From Agathobacter sp. (GTDB taxonomy: Bacteria > Bacillota > Clostridia > Lachnospirales > Lachnospiraceae), in the NCBI GenBank assembly GCA_022772675.1, contig JALEZW010000030.1, positions 1 to 64,000 of the forward strand: a DNA stretch of 64,000 bases, read 5' to 3'. A program made the position numbers and the translations under genes. This document shows positions 17,953 to 26,950 of this stretch, piece by piece; the first letter of the stretch is position 1, and every line of letters begins with the position of its first letter. The notes below the pieces were generated by a model that had not been told where the DNA came from, ran no database searches, and was given only the letters and a program-made list of their open reading frames with translations.

Positions 17953-19167
17953 CTATTCGCCTGAGCCTGACGAATCTTTCTCCGTGACAGTCTCATTTCC
18001 CTCACCTATCTTCTCTTTTTCACCTGTCATACCCATTCCATTTGAATCCACAGGCTTTAAACCATCAAAAGCTTTCTGTACCAGTTTGTCAACCTTTTCC
18101 TGCTGCTTTTCCGTAAGTCCCTCTGAACCATTTGTGGTATTGTACTGACCAATCGCTACATTAAACAGATATTTTCCATTATCCGGATCTTTCACCCAAT
18201 TATAACTTCCAACGCTGTACGGCATATTCTCATAAGTCTGAGACATCAGAATATTGTCAATGGAAGAAGCAATGGCTGTTGCAATTTGTGCATCCTCATC
18301 TTTGATATCCTGTTTAAATCCCACCATAACACATCCGAGCTTTTCATCCATTGCCTCGCGAAGTGCTTTTGCAAGGTCATAAACAGTGTCAACCGTCTTC
18401 TTATTCCGGTAAGCCATGTTGTACTTAAGAGAATCTGCAGCGGGGAAATAATCATGATCCCACTGCTGTTCCTGGCCAAACATATTATCCGTCAGATTAA
18501 AGTGTGCATAATTGCCGGTTCCTGCGTCAGAATAAATATCGGTAATATACCAGTCTCCATCCAGCTTCACAAGATCCCAGCTGTGATATTTATCTGTATT
18601 GTGCTCAACCATACAGTCAATTCCCATCATCTGCATGAACATACGGAAGGTGGTTGCGTAACCGACACATACTGCATTGTGGTATTTCAGCACACCATAA
18701 GGATTGTCACAATCCTCCTGGGTATTCGGGATAACCGTCAACGCTCCCTGATCCTGCTGCAGTGAGGAAGTCATCCAGTCATATACCGCTTTCTCTTTAT
18801 CAAAGTCAGACATATCATCCTTAATTTTCATTTCTTTAAGGGCAGACTTTGCCAGGTCGAGAGTTTCTTTCTCTTTATCGGAAAGCTTTGAGGTATCTCC
18901 GGATATATAGGCATCGGAAATGTTGGTTGTAGGTTTTATCTCATAGTTTTCCGCAATCTTGACATAATCCTCTGTCGTCTCAGGATTTTTTTCTTTCTCC
19001 ACCTTTGCTATGTAAGATTTTAACGTCACAAGATTAAACACAGATACAGTTGTGCTTCCTGCCACTCCTGCAATCAGCACAGCAGCCACAACAGCTTTCC
19101 ATGCTCCTCTCTTCTTCTTGGGCGCCGGTGCCTCCGGAACCTCTTTTACAGTTTCATAAGTTTCCAT
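17953..19167 (-). CDS. Membrane-anchored transglutaminase-like protein
   Basis: A 404-residue protein with a short cytoplasmic N-terminal tail rich in Glu/Pro/Lys, one transmembrane segment (about 22-44), and a large extracellular part. The transglutaminase-like core carries Cys in CVGYATTFRMFM, His in YHSWDLV and Asp in WYITDIYSD, a complete Cys-His-Asp triad. The C-terminal tail is low-complexity and charged. Such proteins are papain-fold peptidases or cross-linkers at the envelope. The ATG at 19167 has GAAAGGA 9 nt upstream; an ATG 24 nt earlier overlaps that site. A second secreted paralogue lies at 26951-27919. Confidence 0.85.
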   Translation of the reverse strand: METYETVKEVPEAPAPKKKRGAWKAVVAAVLIAGVAGSTTVSVFNLVTLKSYIAKVEKEKNPETTEDYVKIAENYEIKPTTNISDAYISGDTSKLSDKEKETLDLAKSALKEMKIKDDMSDFDKEKAVYDWMTSSLQQDQGALTVIPNTQEDCDNPYGVLKYHNAVCVGYATTFRMFMQMMGIDCMVEHNTDKYHSWDLVKLDGDWYITDIYSDAGTGNYAHFNLTDNMFGQEQQWDHDYFPAADSLKYNMAYRNKKTVDTVYDLAKALREAMDEKLGCVMVGFKQDIKDEDAQIATAIASSIDNILMSQTYENMPYSVGSYNWVKDPDNGKYLFNVAIGQYNTTNGSEGLTEKQQEKVDKLVQKAFDGLKPVDSNGMGMTGEKEKIGEGNETVTEKDSSGSGE

Positions 19168-19275
19168 ATGATTCGTCCTTTCTTTTTTCATGATTGTTTT
19201 TACATCTGATATGATTATAACAGTTATTTGACAAAAAGTACGAATCTTTAAAAAAACTTAAATAATCCTTAAGGA

Positions 19276-19650
19276 TTAGAAATTGTCCTCTTCAATATGT
19301 TCCCGTCCCTGTGCGATAATACTGCGTACATGATCGTCGGCCAAAGAATAAAAAACGGATTTCCCCTCTCTGCGGCTTTTTACCAGCTTATTCTGCTTTA
19401 AAATACGAAGCTGATGGGAAATCGCGGACTGGGTCATGTGAAGGGCAGCTGCCAGGTCGCATACACATACCTCCGCCTCAAACAAAACAAACAGAATCCG
19501 GATTCGCGTGGAATCCCCAAATACCTTAAAGAGCTCCGCCAGATCATAAAGTTCCGTCTCCTCCGGCATCATCTCATTTACAATTTTAAGCAGTTCCTCA
19601 TGAACCACTACTTCACTGCAGCAATCATCCTGCGTATTTTGATTTTTCAT
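19276..19650 (-). CDS. ArsR/SmtB-family metal-responsive repressor
   Basis: A 124-residue winged-helix repressor. AEVCVCDL (60-66) supplies the CxC thiolate ligands of the alpha3N site (Cd/Pb/Zn, CadC-type), and Asp105, His107, His118 and Glu121 fit the DxH-x10-HxxE alpha5 zinc site (SmtB/CzrA-type). The recognition helix is TQSAISHQLRIL. It is the third gene of the HMA protein-P-type ATPase-repressor run, 10 nt after the ATPase, and probably represses the operon through the palindrome at 21944-21963; metal binding would release it. Metal specificity (Zn versus Cd/Pb) cannot be settled by sequence. Confidence 0.9.
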   Translation of the reverse strand: MKNQNTQDDCCSEVVVHEELLKIVNEMMPEETELYDLAELFKVFGDSTRIRILFVLFEAEVCVCDLAAALHMTQSAISHQLRILKQNKLVKSRREGKSVFYSLADDHVRSIIAQGREHIEEDNF

Positions 19651-19660
19651 GGCTCCTCCT

Positions 19661-21589
19661 TTACAGTTTTTTCACAAACAGTGCCCGGATTGCATTGAGT
19701 ACTGCAATCACCATCACGCCCACATCCGCAAAAATTGCCATCCACATATTTGCGATGCCAAACATGCCAAGAATCAGACAGATAAATTTGATGCCAATTG
19801 CAAAATAAATATTCTCATAGACGATCCTCATGCATTTTTCTGCAATCCGCACCGCTTTTGCAATTTTAAGAGGATCATCATCCATCAAAACAACATCTGC
19901 AGCTTCAATCGCCGCATCCGATCCCAATGCTCCCATGGCAATCCCGATATCCGCCCGGGAAAGCACCGGCGCATCGTTAATTCCATCCCCAACAAATGCA
20001 ACCACTGATTTAGGGCTTTTTTCTTCCAGAAGTTTTTCCACCTCTGCCACCTTATCACCAGGTAGCAGCCTGCTGTGTACTTCCGTAATTCCAACTTCTG
20101 CCGCAACCTGGTTGGCCACGGACTTTTCATCTCCTGTCAGCATCACAAGTCTGTGGATTCCAGCTTTTTTTAATGCTTCCATAGCCGCAGCGGCATGAGG
20201 CTTCACCACGTCGGAAATCAAAATATGTCCCGCATAATTTCCATCCACCGCAATATGGACGATTGTTCCTGTGCAGCTGCAGCTTCTGTAAGAAATCCCC
20301 AATTTGTTCATGAGTTTGTCGTTTCCGGCAGCAATTTTATGACCGTCAACAACTGCCACAACACCGTGACCGCTGATTTCCTCTACCTCTGTCACCCGGC
20401 TCATATCCAGCTTTTTCCCGTATGCTTTCTGCAAACTGATACTGATGGGATGTGTGCTGTGGGATTCCGCCAGTGTAGCGTATTCCAAAAGTTTTTCCTC
20501 TTTTTCGGAGTACAGGGGATGCCCAGACACAGCCGGACAGCTGGCAGAATCGCAGTTCTCTCCGTGAATCCCGCAGACTTCAAAAACACCCTGGGTAATG
20601 GTCCCGGTCTTATCAAACACAACCGTCCCTGTCTTAGACAGTGCCTCTAAATAATTAGAGCCCTTGACCAGTACTCCCTGGGCACCGGCACCACCGATTC
20701 CCGCAAAAAAGCTTAAAGGAATGCTGATTACCAAAGCACATGGACAGCTGATTACCAGGAATGTCAGTGCACGGTAAATCCAATCCCCCCAGTTGCCGGG
20801 AGCTCCAAAAATCAAGATCCGCACCAAAGGGGGCAGAAATGCCAGAATCAGCGCTCCATAGCAGACAGCCGGTGTGTAATAACGGGCAAATCTCGAAATA
20901 AAATTTTCTGATTTTGATTTTCTGGAGCTTGCATTTTCCACCAGATCCAGAATTTTTGAGACAGTGGATTCCCCAAAGTCACGGGTAGTGCGAATCTTTA
21001 AAAGTCCGGACAGATTAATACAGCCGCTTATGATTTCCTCGCCCTCAGCTGCCTCACGGGGAACACTTTCCCCTGTCAGTGCGCTGGTGTTTAATGTGGA
21101 ATGTCCCTCTATGATCACCCCGTCAATGGGCACCTTTTCTCCCGGCTGTACTACTATGACCGTACCGGGTTTCACCTCATCCGGGTCCACTTTTACCAGC
21201 TGCCCGTCTTTTTCCACATTTGCGTAATCCGGACGGATATCCATAAGGGCACTGATATTCCTCCGGCTTTTCCCTACTGCGTAGCTCTGAAACAGTTCCC
21301 CGATCTGGTAGAACAGCATAACGGCAACGCCCTCCCGGTACTCTCCCAGCGCAACAGCACCCAGAGTTGCAACCGCCATCAGGAAATTTTCATCAAATAC
21401 CTGCCGGTTCCTAATCCCCTTCCACGCTTTCCGCAGAATGTCGTAACCAATAACCAGATAGGGAATCAGATACAGCAGAAGCTCTGCAGGCCACGGCATC
21501 TTAAAGCTTTCTGACAATACCGAAACTCCAATCAGAAATAACGTTGCAATAATGATACGGACCAGTACCTTTTTTTGTTTTTTATTCAT
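19661..21589 (-). CDS. Zn/Cd/Pb-type P1B heavy-metal efflux ATPase
   Basis: A 642-residue P1B ATPase with actuator TGES, the transmembrane SCPCALV metal site, phosphorylation site DKTGT, the HP motif (ESHSTHPIS) and GDGINDAP hinge. The CPC motif and the repressor favour Zn/Cd/Pb export (ZntA/CadA) over copper. There is no N-terminal HMA domain; a stand-alone HMA protein is encoded just upstream. A Cys/His-containing insert (HGENCDSASCPAVSGH) follows the phosphorylation site and is unusual. The ATG at 21589 has AGGAG 6 nt upstream; the upstream in-frame start at 21658 has no site. Confidence 0.92.
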   Translation of the reverse strand: MNKKQKKVLVRIIIATLFLIGVSVLSESFKMPWPAELLLYLIPYLVIGYDILRKAWKGIRNRQVFDENFLMAVATLGAVALGEYREGVAVMLFYQIGELFQSYAVGKSRRNISALMDIRPDYANVEKDGQLVKVDPDEVKPGTVIVVQPGEKVPIDGVIIEGHSTLNTSALTGESVPREAAEGEEIISGCINLSGLLKIRTTRDFGESTVSKILDLVENASSRKSKSENFISRFARYYTPAVCYGALILAFLPPLVRILIFGAPGNWGDWIYRALTFLVISCPCALVISIPLSFFAGIGGAGAQGVLVKGSNYLEALSKTGTVVFDKTGTITQGVFEVCGIHGENCDSASCPAVSGHPLYSEKEEKLLEYATLAESHSTHPISISLQKAYGKKLDMSRVTEVEEISGHGVVAVVDGHKIAAGNDKLMNKLGISYRSCSCTGTIVHIAVDGNYAGHILISDVVKPHAAAAMEALKKAGIHRLVMLTGDEKSVANQVAAEVGITEVHSRLLPGDKVAEVEKLLEEKSPKSVVAFVGDGINDAPVLSRADIGIAMGALGSDAAIEAADVVLMDDDPLKIAKAVRIAEKCMRIVYENIYFAIGIKFICLILGMFGIANMWMAIFADVGVMVIAVLNAIRALFVKKL

Positions 21590-21690
21590 AACGGACTCCT
21601 CTCCACCGACCTGAAACGTTAGTGCAAATGAAATGATTAACTGCTCAATTTGTAACAAATCAGGTGTCTATTCAGTTCACCATCCGGGAA

Positions 21691-21909
21691 TTACAGAAAA
21701 ATCTCACAGTCATCCTCAACTTTCTTACAATTCTTCTTCACTTCTTTCATCACGGCTTTTACATCTGCGCCATCTTCAAATTCCACATTCATCTTTAATG
21801 TCATAAAATTGACTGTTGCATCCTTAACTCCGGCTGTTTTCTTAGCTGCATCTTCCATCTTATTGGCACAGTTTGCACAGTCCACTTCAATTTCATATGT
21901 TTTCTTCAT
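21691..21909 (-). CDS. Stand-alone heavy-metal-associated (HMA) domain protein
   Basis: A 72-residue ferredoxin-like HMA domain with CANC (10-13: CxxC) after MKKTYEIEVD, and the usual ATVNFMTLKMNVEF strands. It has no other domain. It precedes the P1B ATPase, which itself lacks an HMA domain, so it probably delivers metal to the pump or replaces its regulatory domain in trans. It is the first gene after the operator/promoter at 21944-22001. Confidence 0.88.
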   Translation of the reverse strand: MKKTYEIEVDCANCANKMEDAAKKTAGVKDATVNFMTLKMNVEFEDGADVKAVMKEVKKNCKKVEDDCEIFL

Positions 21910-21943
21910 ATCCTTTCCTCCATCTTAAATATTCCATGTTTTT

Positions 21944-22001
21944 ATATGAATAATTGTTCATATGTTTAAATATATTATAACAGATATCTTTCTGTTGTCA
22001 A
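21944..22001 (-). promoter_or_regulatory. Promoter and ArsR-type operator of the metal-efflux operon
   Basis: On the minus strand a perfect TTGACA (21996-22001), a 16-nt spacer and a perfect TATAAT (21974-21979) are followed by the palindrome ATATGAACAATTATTCATAT (21944-21963) around the start of transcription. This matches the TGAA-N-TTCA type of 12-2-12 operator bound by CadC/SmtB repressors, so blocking RNA polymerase is the likely mechanism. Confidence 0.85.
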
Positions 22002-22096
22002 TCTTTTATGTAAAAACAAACCGGTGTATATGCCCTTTCCTGCAGAAATCTGCGGGAAAACATACACGCCGGTCTGTTTAACTGATTTTTTCGATT

Positions 22097-22555
22097 TTAT
22101 GCCATTCCGTTCACTGTCTTATATTTATAGAGCATCTCCGCATGGTTCTGCTCCTCAATCTGGATATCCGCAAGAAGTTTGCGCACACCGGTATCTCCGA
22201 ATACAAAGACATTGCTGTTGTATTCTCCTGATACCATCTTTTCCGTACCGATACAGTCTGTTGCCAGAAAGCAGTCGTTTTTCTTATCCTCGGAATTGGT
22301 AAGGGAGTCATAGGCAGCCTTCGGCTCATATTTTGCACCATCCCTGTCATTGCAGTTGCAGGAAGGAACGGTTCCGCTTAACACCTGTCCTAAGGACTCA
22401 TAGTGCTTCTGCTCTTCTTTCTCCAGTCTACCGAACAAATCACGAAGCACCGGATCCTTTGCCTCCTGACCGTAACGCTTATACTTCTCCATGCAGGACT
22501 GCTCCTGTGTGCGGAGATCTTCGATTGTTGTCTGTTCCTTTTCTGTTAAAACCAT
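22097..22555 (-). CDS. CotF-like spore coat / ferritin-like protein
   Basis: A 152-residue soluble protein made of long helices. KEEQKHYESLG near 48 and EEQNHAEMLYKYK near 137 are paired E-E-x-x-H helices as in ferritin-like or CotF domains; the sequence between them holds CNCND and an FLATDCIGTEKM block. Spore-coat proteins with this layout occur in many Clostridia. An alternative is an iron-binding ferritin-like protein, since the ExxH motifs look able to bind metal. A GAGGTG site precedes the ATG. It is transcribed apart from the metal operon. Confidence 0.7.
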   Translation of the reverse strand: MVLTEKEQTTIEDLRTQEQSCMEKYKRYGQEAKDPVLRDLFGRLEKEEQKHYESLGQVLSGTVPSCNCNDRDGAKYEPKAAYDSLTNSEDKKNDCFLATDCIGTEKMVSGEYNSNVFVFGDTGVRKLLADIQIEEQNHAEMLYKYKTVNGMA

Positions 22556-22656
22556 AATTGCACCTCTTTCATTGAAAATTTCCTACCTTAGTATGTCTGA
22601 ATCATCGGTAATTATGCGAAACTTTATGTAATATTTAAGAGGTTTTGTTATTTACA

Positions 22657-23007
22657 TTACTGCTTTTCTTGACGGACATGCTCTAAAATTTTGTCATACT
22701 GTATGTACATCTTCTGGGTTTCATTTTCCAGAAGATAGTAATGCATGATATATGGTATTAAAAGTAAAAGAAATAAAAGGGTAAGAGCTAAAAGTACAGG
22801 AGAAGCCAACACCAGACCTGCAATCACAACTGCCATGGTTAAAACCGCAAATGCCAGCGTAACCATAAGGTGAACCAGCCTCTCATGCTGGAAAAATCCA
22901 ATCTGCACCAGATGCTCTGAAAGGACATCCTCCCAGTCGGTATCAGGAGCATTCTTTTCCAGAAGTGTATCGATTCGTTTCCGGTAATTCAAAATCCTTT
23001 TTCTCAT
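22657..23007 (-). CDS. Small membrane protein of unknown function
   Basis: A 116-residue protein with a basic N-terminal tail, then two close hydrophobic segments (about 45-65 and 68-88), and a charged helical C-terminal tail. No motif is recognised. GAAGGA lies 6 nt before the ATG. It is 13 nt downstream of the glycerol-1-phosphate dehydrogenase gene and probably cotranscribed with it. Confidence 0.7.
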   Translation of the reverse strand: MRKRILNYRKRIDTLLEKNAPDTDWEDVLSEHLVQIGFFQHERLVHLMVTLAFAVLTMAVVIAGLVLASPVLLALTLLFLLLLIPYIMHYYLLENETQKMYIQYDKILEHVRQEKQ

Positions 23008-23020
23008 ATGTGTTCCTTCT

Positions 23021-24076
23021 TTACTTTAAAACCTCTTTGAGCCTGGCATCGGTGCGAAGCACCTCTTTCGCCTTTTCTCTGTACTGTTCTTCATGGAGGT
23101 ACGTATAGCGAAAGGGTTTGATGGAGGGTGCAATGTCAATTGCCCGCTCATAATCCTCCCGTTTCATCCCAAGGGTCCCCACATAATCCCAGAAGCCGGT
23201 CTGTGTAAAAATCGTATCCACTCTGCGGTAACGGTGATCCTGTACCACACTCATGAGATACGTTGCAATGCCCACCTGAATCCCATGCAGCTGTGGATGT
23301 TCTGACATCTTGTCCAGTGCATGGGAAATCAGATGTTCACTGCCGCTTGTGGGGGCACTGCTTCCTGCAATTTCATTGGCAATTCCGCTCATGGCAAGAG
23401 AATCCAGAAGTTCCTTTAGAAAAAGTTCATCATGAATGGAGGTAAACGGAGTCCGGACAAAGCTGTTGACCGCCTTTTTTGCAATCATCACTGCAAAATC
23501 GTTGACTTTTCCACATCCATGCTCCTCCTCAAAAATCCAGTCATAGAGGGCAGTAATCTTGGAAACCATATCTCCAATACCGGAATAGAGGAATTTCTCC
23601 GGTGCACTGCGGATAATCTTCGTATCCACCACAATTCCGTATGCCAGACAGGCCGGAACGGATTTTCTCCTTCCTTCCACCAGAAGGGATGCACTTGCAC
23701 TGGAAAACCCATCGCTGGAGGCAGAGGTAGGAATACTGATAAAGGGAAGACCTCTTAAAAATCCGCAATACTTTGCCCCATCGATTACTTTTCCACCACC
23801 GATTCCGATAACTGCCTGTGTTTTCGCAGACATGGAAAAAGCAAGGCTGCTTAAATCCTCCAGTCTCACCGTATCCAGTTCCTGATATTCTAATACCTCA
23901 ATTTCTGCATCATGCAGGGAGTCCAGTACCAGAGAACCGAACATATCGATAAGCCCGTTGCCGAAAAAAACCACAACTTTCTGAAATCCTAACTCTTTTA
24001 AATAAATTCCTAAATGATCCAAAACCCCTGCTCCGATTTTAAGCAGAGCCGGAATTGCAATGTGCTTTCCTTCCAT
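23021..24076 (-). CDS. sn-glycerol-1-phosphate dehydrogenase-like (AraM/EgsA family)
   Basis: A 351-residue dehydrogenase of the iron-containing/DHQS-like superfamily. IGIGGGKVIDGAKY near 90 and ISIPTSASSDGFSSASAS near 116 match the AraM/EgsA family, which reduces dihydroxyacetone phosphate to glycerol-1-phosphate with NAD(P)H and a metal ion. Metal-binding candidates are in GIGDMVSK, and His in SEHLISHALD and LHGIQVG. I prefer the ATG at 24076, with GAGGAG 10 nt upstream; the ATG at 24094 is part of that site. Downstream of ktrAB. Substrate is a family-level inference. Confidence 0.85.
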   Translation of the reverse strand: MEGKHIAIPALLKIGAGVLDHLGIYLKELGFQKVVVFFGNGLIDMFGSLVLDSLHDAEIEVLEYQELDTVRLEDLSSLAFSMSAKTQAVIGIGGGKVIDGAKYCGFLRGLPFISIPTSASSDGFSSASASLLVEGRRKSVPACLAYGIVVDTKIIRSAPEKFLYSGIGDMVSKITALYDWIFEEEHGCGKVNDFAVMIAKKAVNSFVRTPFTSIHDELFLKELLDSLAMSGIANEIAGSSAPTSGSEHLISHALDKMSEHPQLHGIQVGIATYLMSVVQDHRYRRVDTIFTQTGFWDYVGTLGMKREDYERAIDIAPSIKPFRYTYLHEEQYREKAKEVLRTDARLKEVLK

Positions 24077-24116
24077 ATCGTCAAATCTCCTCATATTCTA
24101 CTAAATTCACTGCCGG

Positions 24117-24776
24117 TCAAATATGAAAACATTTCTGGATATCCTTATTTCTTCCTAAAACCAGCATGGCGTCGTTTTCCCTGAACCCGGTCTCCGGTGT
24201 AATGGTCAGATCAAGCTTTCCGTCTCTCTTTATCGCCATAATATTGATGTTGTATTTCTTACGGATGTTGATTTCCCCTACCGTTCTGCCCAGCCAGGAT
24301 TTTGGAATCTCCACCTCAAAGATTGCAAATTCATTATCCAGCTCAATATAATCAAAGATATGGTCCGAAGTATAGCGGATTGCGGTCCAGGCTGCCAGCT
24401 GTTTCTCCGGATAAACAATCTCATCTGCTCCGTTTCGCAGCAGGAACTTAGCCTGCACATCCCTCGCTGCCCTTGATACAACAAGCTTTGCCCCCAATTC
24501 CTTTAAAAGGGATGTGGTCTCAAGAGAACCCTGAAAATCATTTCCAATTGCCACAAAGCAGACATCATAGTTTCTAATGCCAAGAGAACGTAAAAATGCT
24601 TCATTCATACTGTCCCCAATCTGTGCATTGGTAACATAGGGCAGAACTTCCGCAACGCGGTCCTCTCTCTTATCTATTGCCATAACCTCATGATTTAATT
24701 CATGCAGCTTTAAGGCAATGTGCTTTCCAAATCGTCCCAGTCCAATCAGTAAAATTGACTTCATCTCTGTATTCAT
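24117..24776 (-). CDS. ktrA: KtrA/TrkA potassium uptake regulatory protein
   Basis: A 219-residue RCK protein. The N-terminal Rossmann nucleotide-binding domain has IGLGRFGKHIA (6-16) and an acidic end of strand 2 (AIDKRED), followed by a C-terminal TrkA-C domain (about 140-219). It forms the cytosolic gating ring that binds ATP/ADP or NAD and opens the KtrB/TrkH channel. The gene follows ktrB by 20 nt. Confidence 0.93.
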   Translation of the reverse strand: MNTEMKSILLIGLGRFGKHIALKLHELNHEVMAIDKREDRVAEVLPYVTNAQIGDSMNEAFLRSLGIRNYDVCFVAIGNDFQGSLETTSLLKELGAKLVVSRAARDVQAKFLLRNGADEIVYPEKQLAAWTAIRYTSDHIFDYIELDNEFAIFEVEIPKSWLGRTVGEINIRKKYNINIMAIKRDGKLDLTITPETGFRENDAMLVLGRNKDIQKCFHI

Positions 24777-24796
24777 CCTTTCTAAAACTGAAAATC

Positions 24797-26146
24797 CTAG
24801 CCTACCGTAATTTTTTCCTCCGGAAGCTTTGACAGAACCTGTTCTTTGTCCGAATAAGCAGCAAAGATAATGGTAAGTCCTCCTACACGCCCGAAAAACA
24901 TAAGCAGAATCAATATAATCCTTGAAAGATTTCCAAGCCCCGGTGTCACTCCCAGTGTCAGTCCTACCGTACCAATGGCAGACGCCGTCTCAAACAGGCA
25001 CTCCATCATGGGAATTTTCTCTACGCAGCTGATAACAATTCCTCCTGCAAGAAACAGGGTCAGATACATCATAAGAATTGCCATAGCATATCGGATCGTA
25101 CCCTCTTCCACTCTTCTTCCCAGACATTCCGTATCTTTTTTTCTACGGAACACCGCAAACATTGTCAGCAAAAAGACAGCAACCGTGGTGGTCTTCATAC
25201 CACCGGCAGTCGATCCCGGTGAACCTCCTGTCAGCATCAGGATAATCATAATGGCCTTTCCTGCATCTGTAAACTTCGACAGGTCAACCGTATTAAAGCC
25301 TGCAGTTCTCGGTGTCACCGCCTGAAACAGCGCAGATAAAACTCTCTCGCCCAAAGGCAGATTCCATTCCGGTCTTCCAAACTCATAAAAAAAGTAAAAC
25401 AGAAACGGCAGCAGGATTAAAATCACTGTTGTAATTAAAATGATTTTACTCTGTAAGCGGTAGCGTTTAAAATGAAACCGGTTTTGTTTGATATCCTCCC
25501 AGGTCAGAAATCCGATTCCTCCGATAATGATAAGTACCATCACAACCAGGTTGAGCAGCCCGTTTGCGGCAAATGCTGTAAGAGAGGAATAATGCTCCCG
25601 TACTCCCATCAGATCAAATCCCGCATTGCAGAATGCTGAAATGGAGTGAAAAACGGAATACCAGATTCCTTTTAACAGACCAAACTCCCCGCCGAATACC
25701 GGAAGCATCAGAATTGCTCCCACCAGTTCAATCAAAAAAGTTGCCTTTAAAATAAAACTCGTAAGCCGCACGATTCCGCCCACACTGGGGGCTGCAATTG
25801 CCTCCTGCATAGTACTCCTCTGCATCAGACCTATTTTTCTTCCGGAGATAACGGCAAGGGCCACGGCAATGGTTACAACTCCCATTCCGCCAATCTGAAT
25901 CAACAGTAATATCACAGCCTGTCCGAAATCTGACCAGTAGGTTGCCGTGTCATGCACCACCAGCCCCGTCACGCAGGTAGCAGAGGTGGAAGTAAATAAA
26001 GCCTCTAAAAACGGTGTCGCCCTGCCACTCTTTGTAGAAAACGGAAGCATCAAAAGGAAACTTCCTATTAAAATCACAAGTATAAAACCCAGTATAATAA
26101 GCTGGAAAGACGACAGTTTTCTCTTTCCCAAATGTTGTTTTTTCAT
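24797..26146 (-). CDS. ktrB: KtrB/TrkH potassium uptake channel
   Basis: A 449-residue membrane protein of the Trk/Ktr superfamily with four M1-P-M2 repeats. The selectivity-filter turns can be seen as TCVTGLVV, FCNAGFDL, TAGFNTVD and TVGLTLG, each with the key Gly, and the conserved TSTSATC block lies ahead of the first. It carries K+ (possibly with Na+) under control of KtrA. The divergent gene is nth, with a 160-nt AT-rich gap that should hold both promoters. Confidence 0.94.
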   Translation of the reverse strand: MKKQHLGKRKLSSFQLIILGFILVILIGSFLLMLPFSTKSGRATPFLEALFTSTSATCVTGLVVHDTATYWSDFGQAVILLLIQIGGMGVVTIAVALAVISGRKIGLMQRSTMQEAIAAPSVGGIVRLTSFILKATFLIELVGAILMLPVFGGEFGLLKGIWYSVFHSISAFCNAGFDLMGVREHYSSLTAFAANGLLNLVVMVLIIIGGIGFLTWEDIKQNRFHFKRYRLQSKIILITTVILILLPFLFYFFYEFGRPEWNLPLGERVLSALFQAVTPRTAGFNTVDLSKFTDAGKAIMIILMLTGGSPGSTAGGMKTTTVAVFLLTMFAVFRRKKDTECLGRRVEEGTIRYAMAILMMYLTLFLAGGIVISCVEKIPMMECLFETASAIGTVGLTLGVTPGLGNLSRIILILLMFFGRVGGLTIIFAAYSDKEQVLSKLPEEKITVG

Positions 26147-26306
26147 TTTTGTCCCCGTTCTTTATCTCAATAGTCCACAAAAAGACCATTCATATCCTAA
26201 CAAAGTATAAAGTTTTCTCTTCCAAATATCAAGTCTTGTTTTCTAAATATAAATATCATACACTACATATAGCTACTGTACAAAGAAAAATAAGGAAACC
26301 TGATTT

Positions 26307-26939
26307 ATGAATAAAAAAAATCTCGCTATGGAAGTCATAGCACGCTTAAAAAAAGCCTATCCGGATGCCGGATGCACTTTAGATTACAACGAAGCCTGGA
26401 AGCTTTTAGTCAGTGTACGGCTCGCTGCCCAGTGTACAGATGCCAGGGTCAACACCGTGGTTCCGAAGCTTTACGAAAAATTCCCGGACGTCAATGCACT
26501 TGCCGATGCTCCGGTGGAGGAAATTGAAGAAATCATCCATCCCTGCGGTTTCTGGCGGAGCAAGGCCAAAGACATCAGTGCCTGTATGAAAATGCTGCGT
26601 GACAAATATGACGGTCAGGTCCCGGAGGATTTTGATGCCCTTCTTTCCCTGCCGGGCGTGGGACGGAAAAGTGCCAATCTGATCATGGGCGATGTCTTCG
26701 GCAAACCCGCCATTGTCACCGATACCCACTGTATCAGACTCTGCAACCGGATTGGTCTCGTAGACCAGATCCGGGAACCCAAAAAAGTAGAAATGGCATT
26801 ATGGAAAATTGTACCTCCCCAGGAAGGAAATGATCTCTGCCACCGGTTTGTTCTCCACGGACGTGAAGTCTGTACTGCCCGCACTTCGCCCCACTGCGAA
26901 AACTGCTGCCTTGCGGAAATCTGTGGAAAAAACCTGTAA
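26307..26939 (+). CDS. nth: Endonuclease III
   Basis: A 210-residue DNA glycosylase/AP lyase for oxidised pyrimidines. LPGVGRKSANLIMGDVF near 112 is the helix-hairpin-helix with the catalytic Lys (in GRKSAN), and VTDTHCIRLCNRIGL has the catalytic Asp. Four C-terminal Cys (C-x7-C-x2-C-x5-C, about 190-207) bind a [4Fe-4S] cluster; the first spacing is one residue longer than in the E. coli enzyme. AAGGAAA lies before the ATG. Converges with the transglutaminase gene (11-nt gap). Confidence 0.95.
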   Translation: MNKKNLAMEVIARLKKAYPDAGCTLDYNEAWKLLVSVRLAAQCTDARVNTVVPKLYEKFPDVNALADAPVEEIEEIIHPCGFWRSKAKDISACMKMLRDKYDGQVPEDFDALLSLPGVGRKSANLIMGDVFGKPAIVTDTHCIRLCNRIGLVDQIREPKKVEMALWKIVPPQEGNDLCHRFVLHGREVCTARTSPHCENCCLAEICGKNL

Positions 26940-26950
26940 GATTATCTTAT

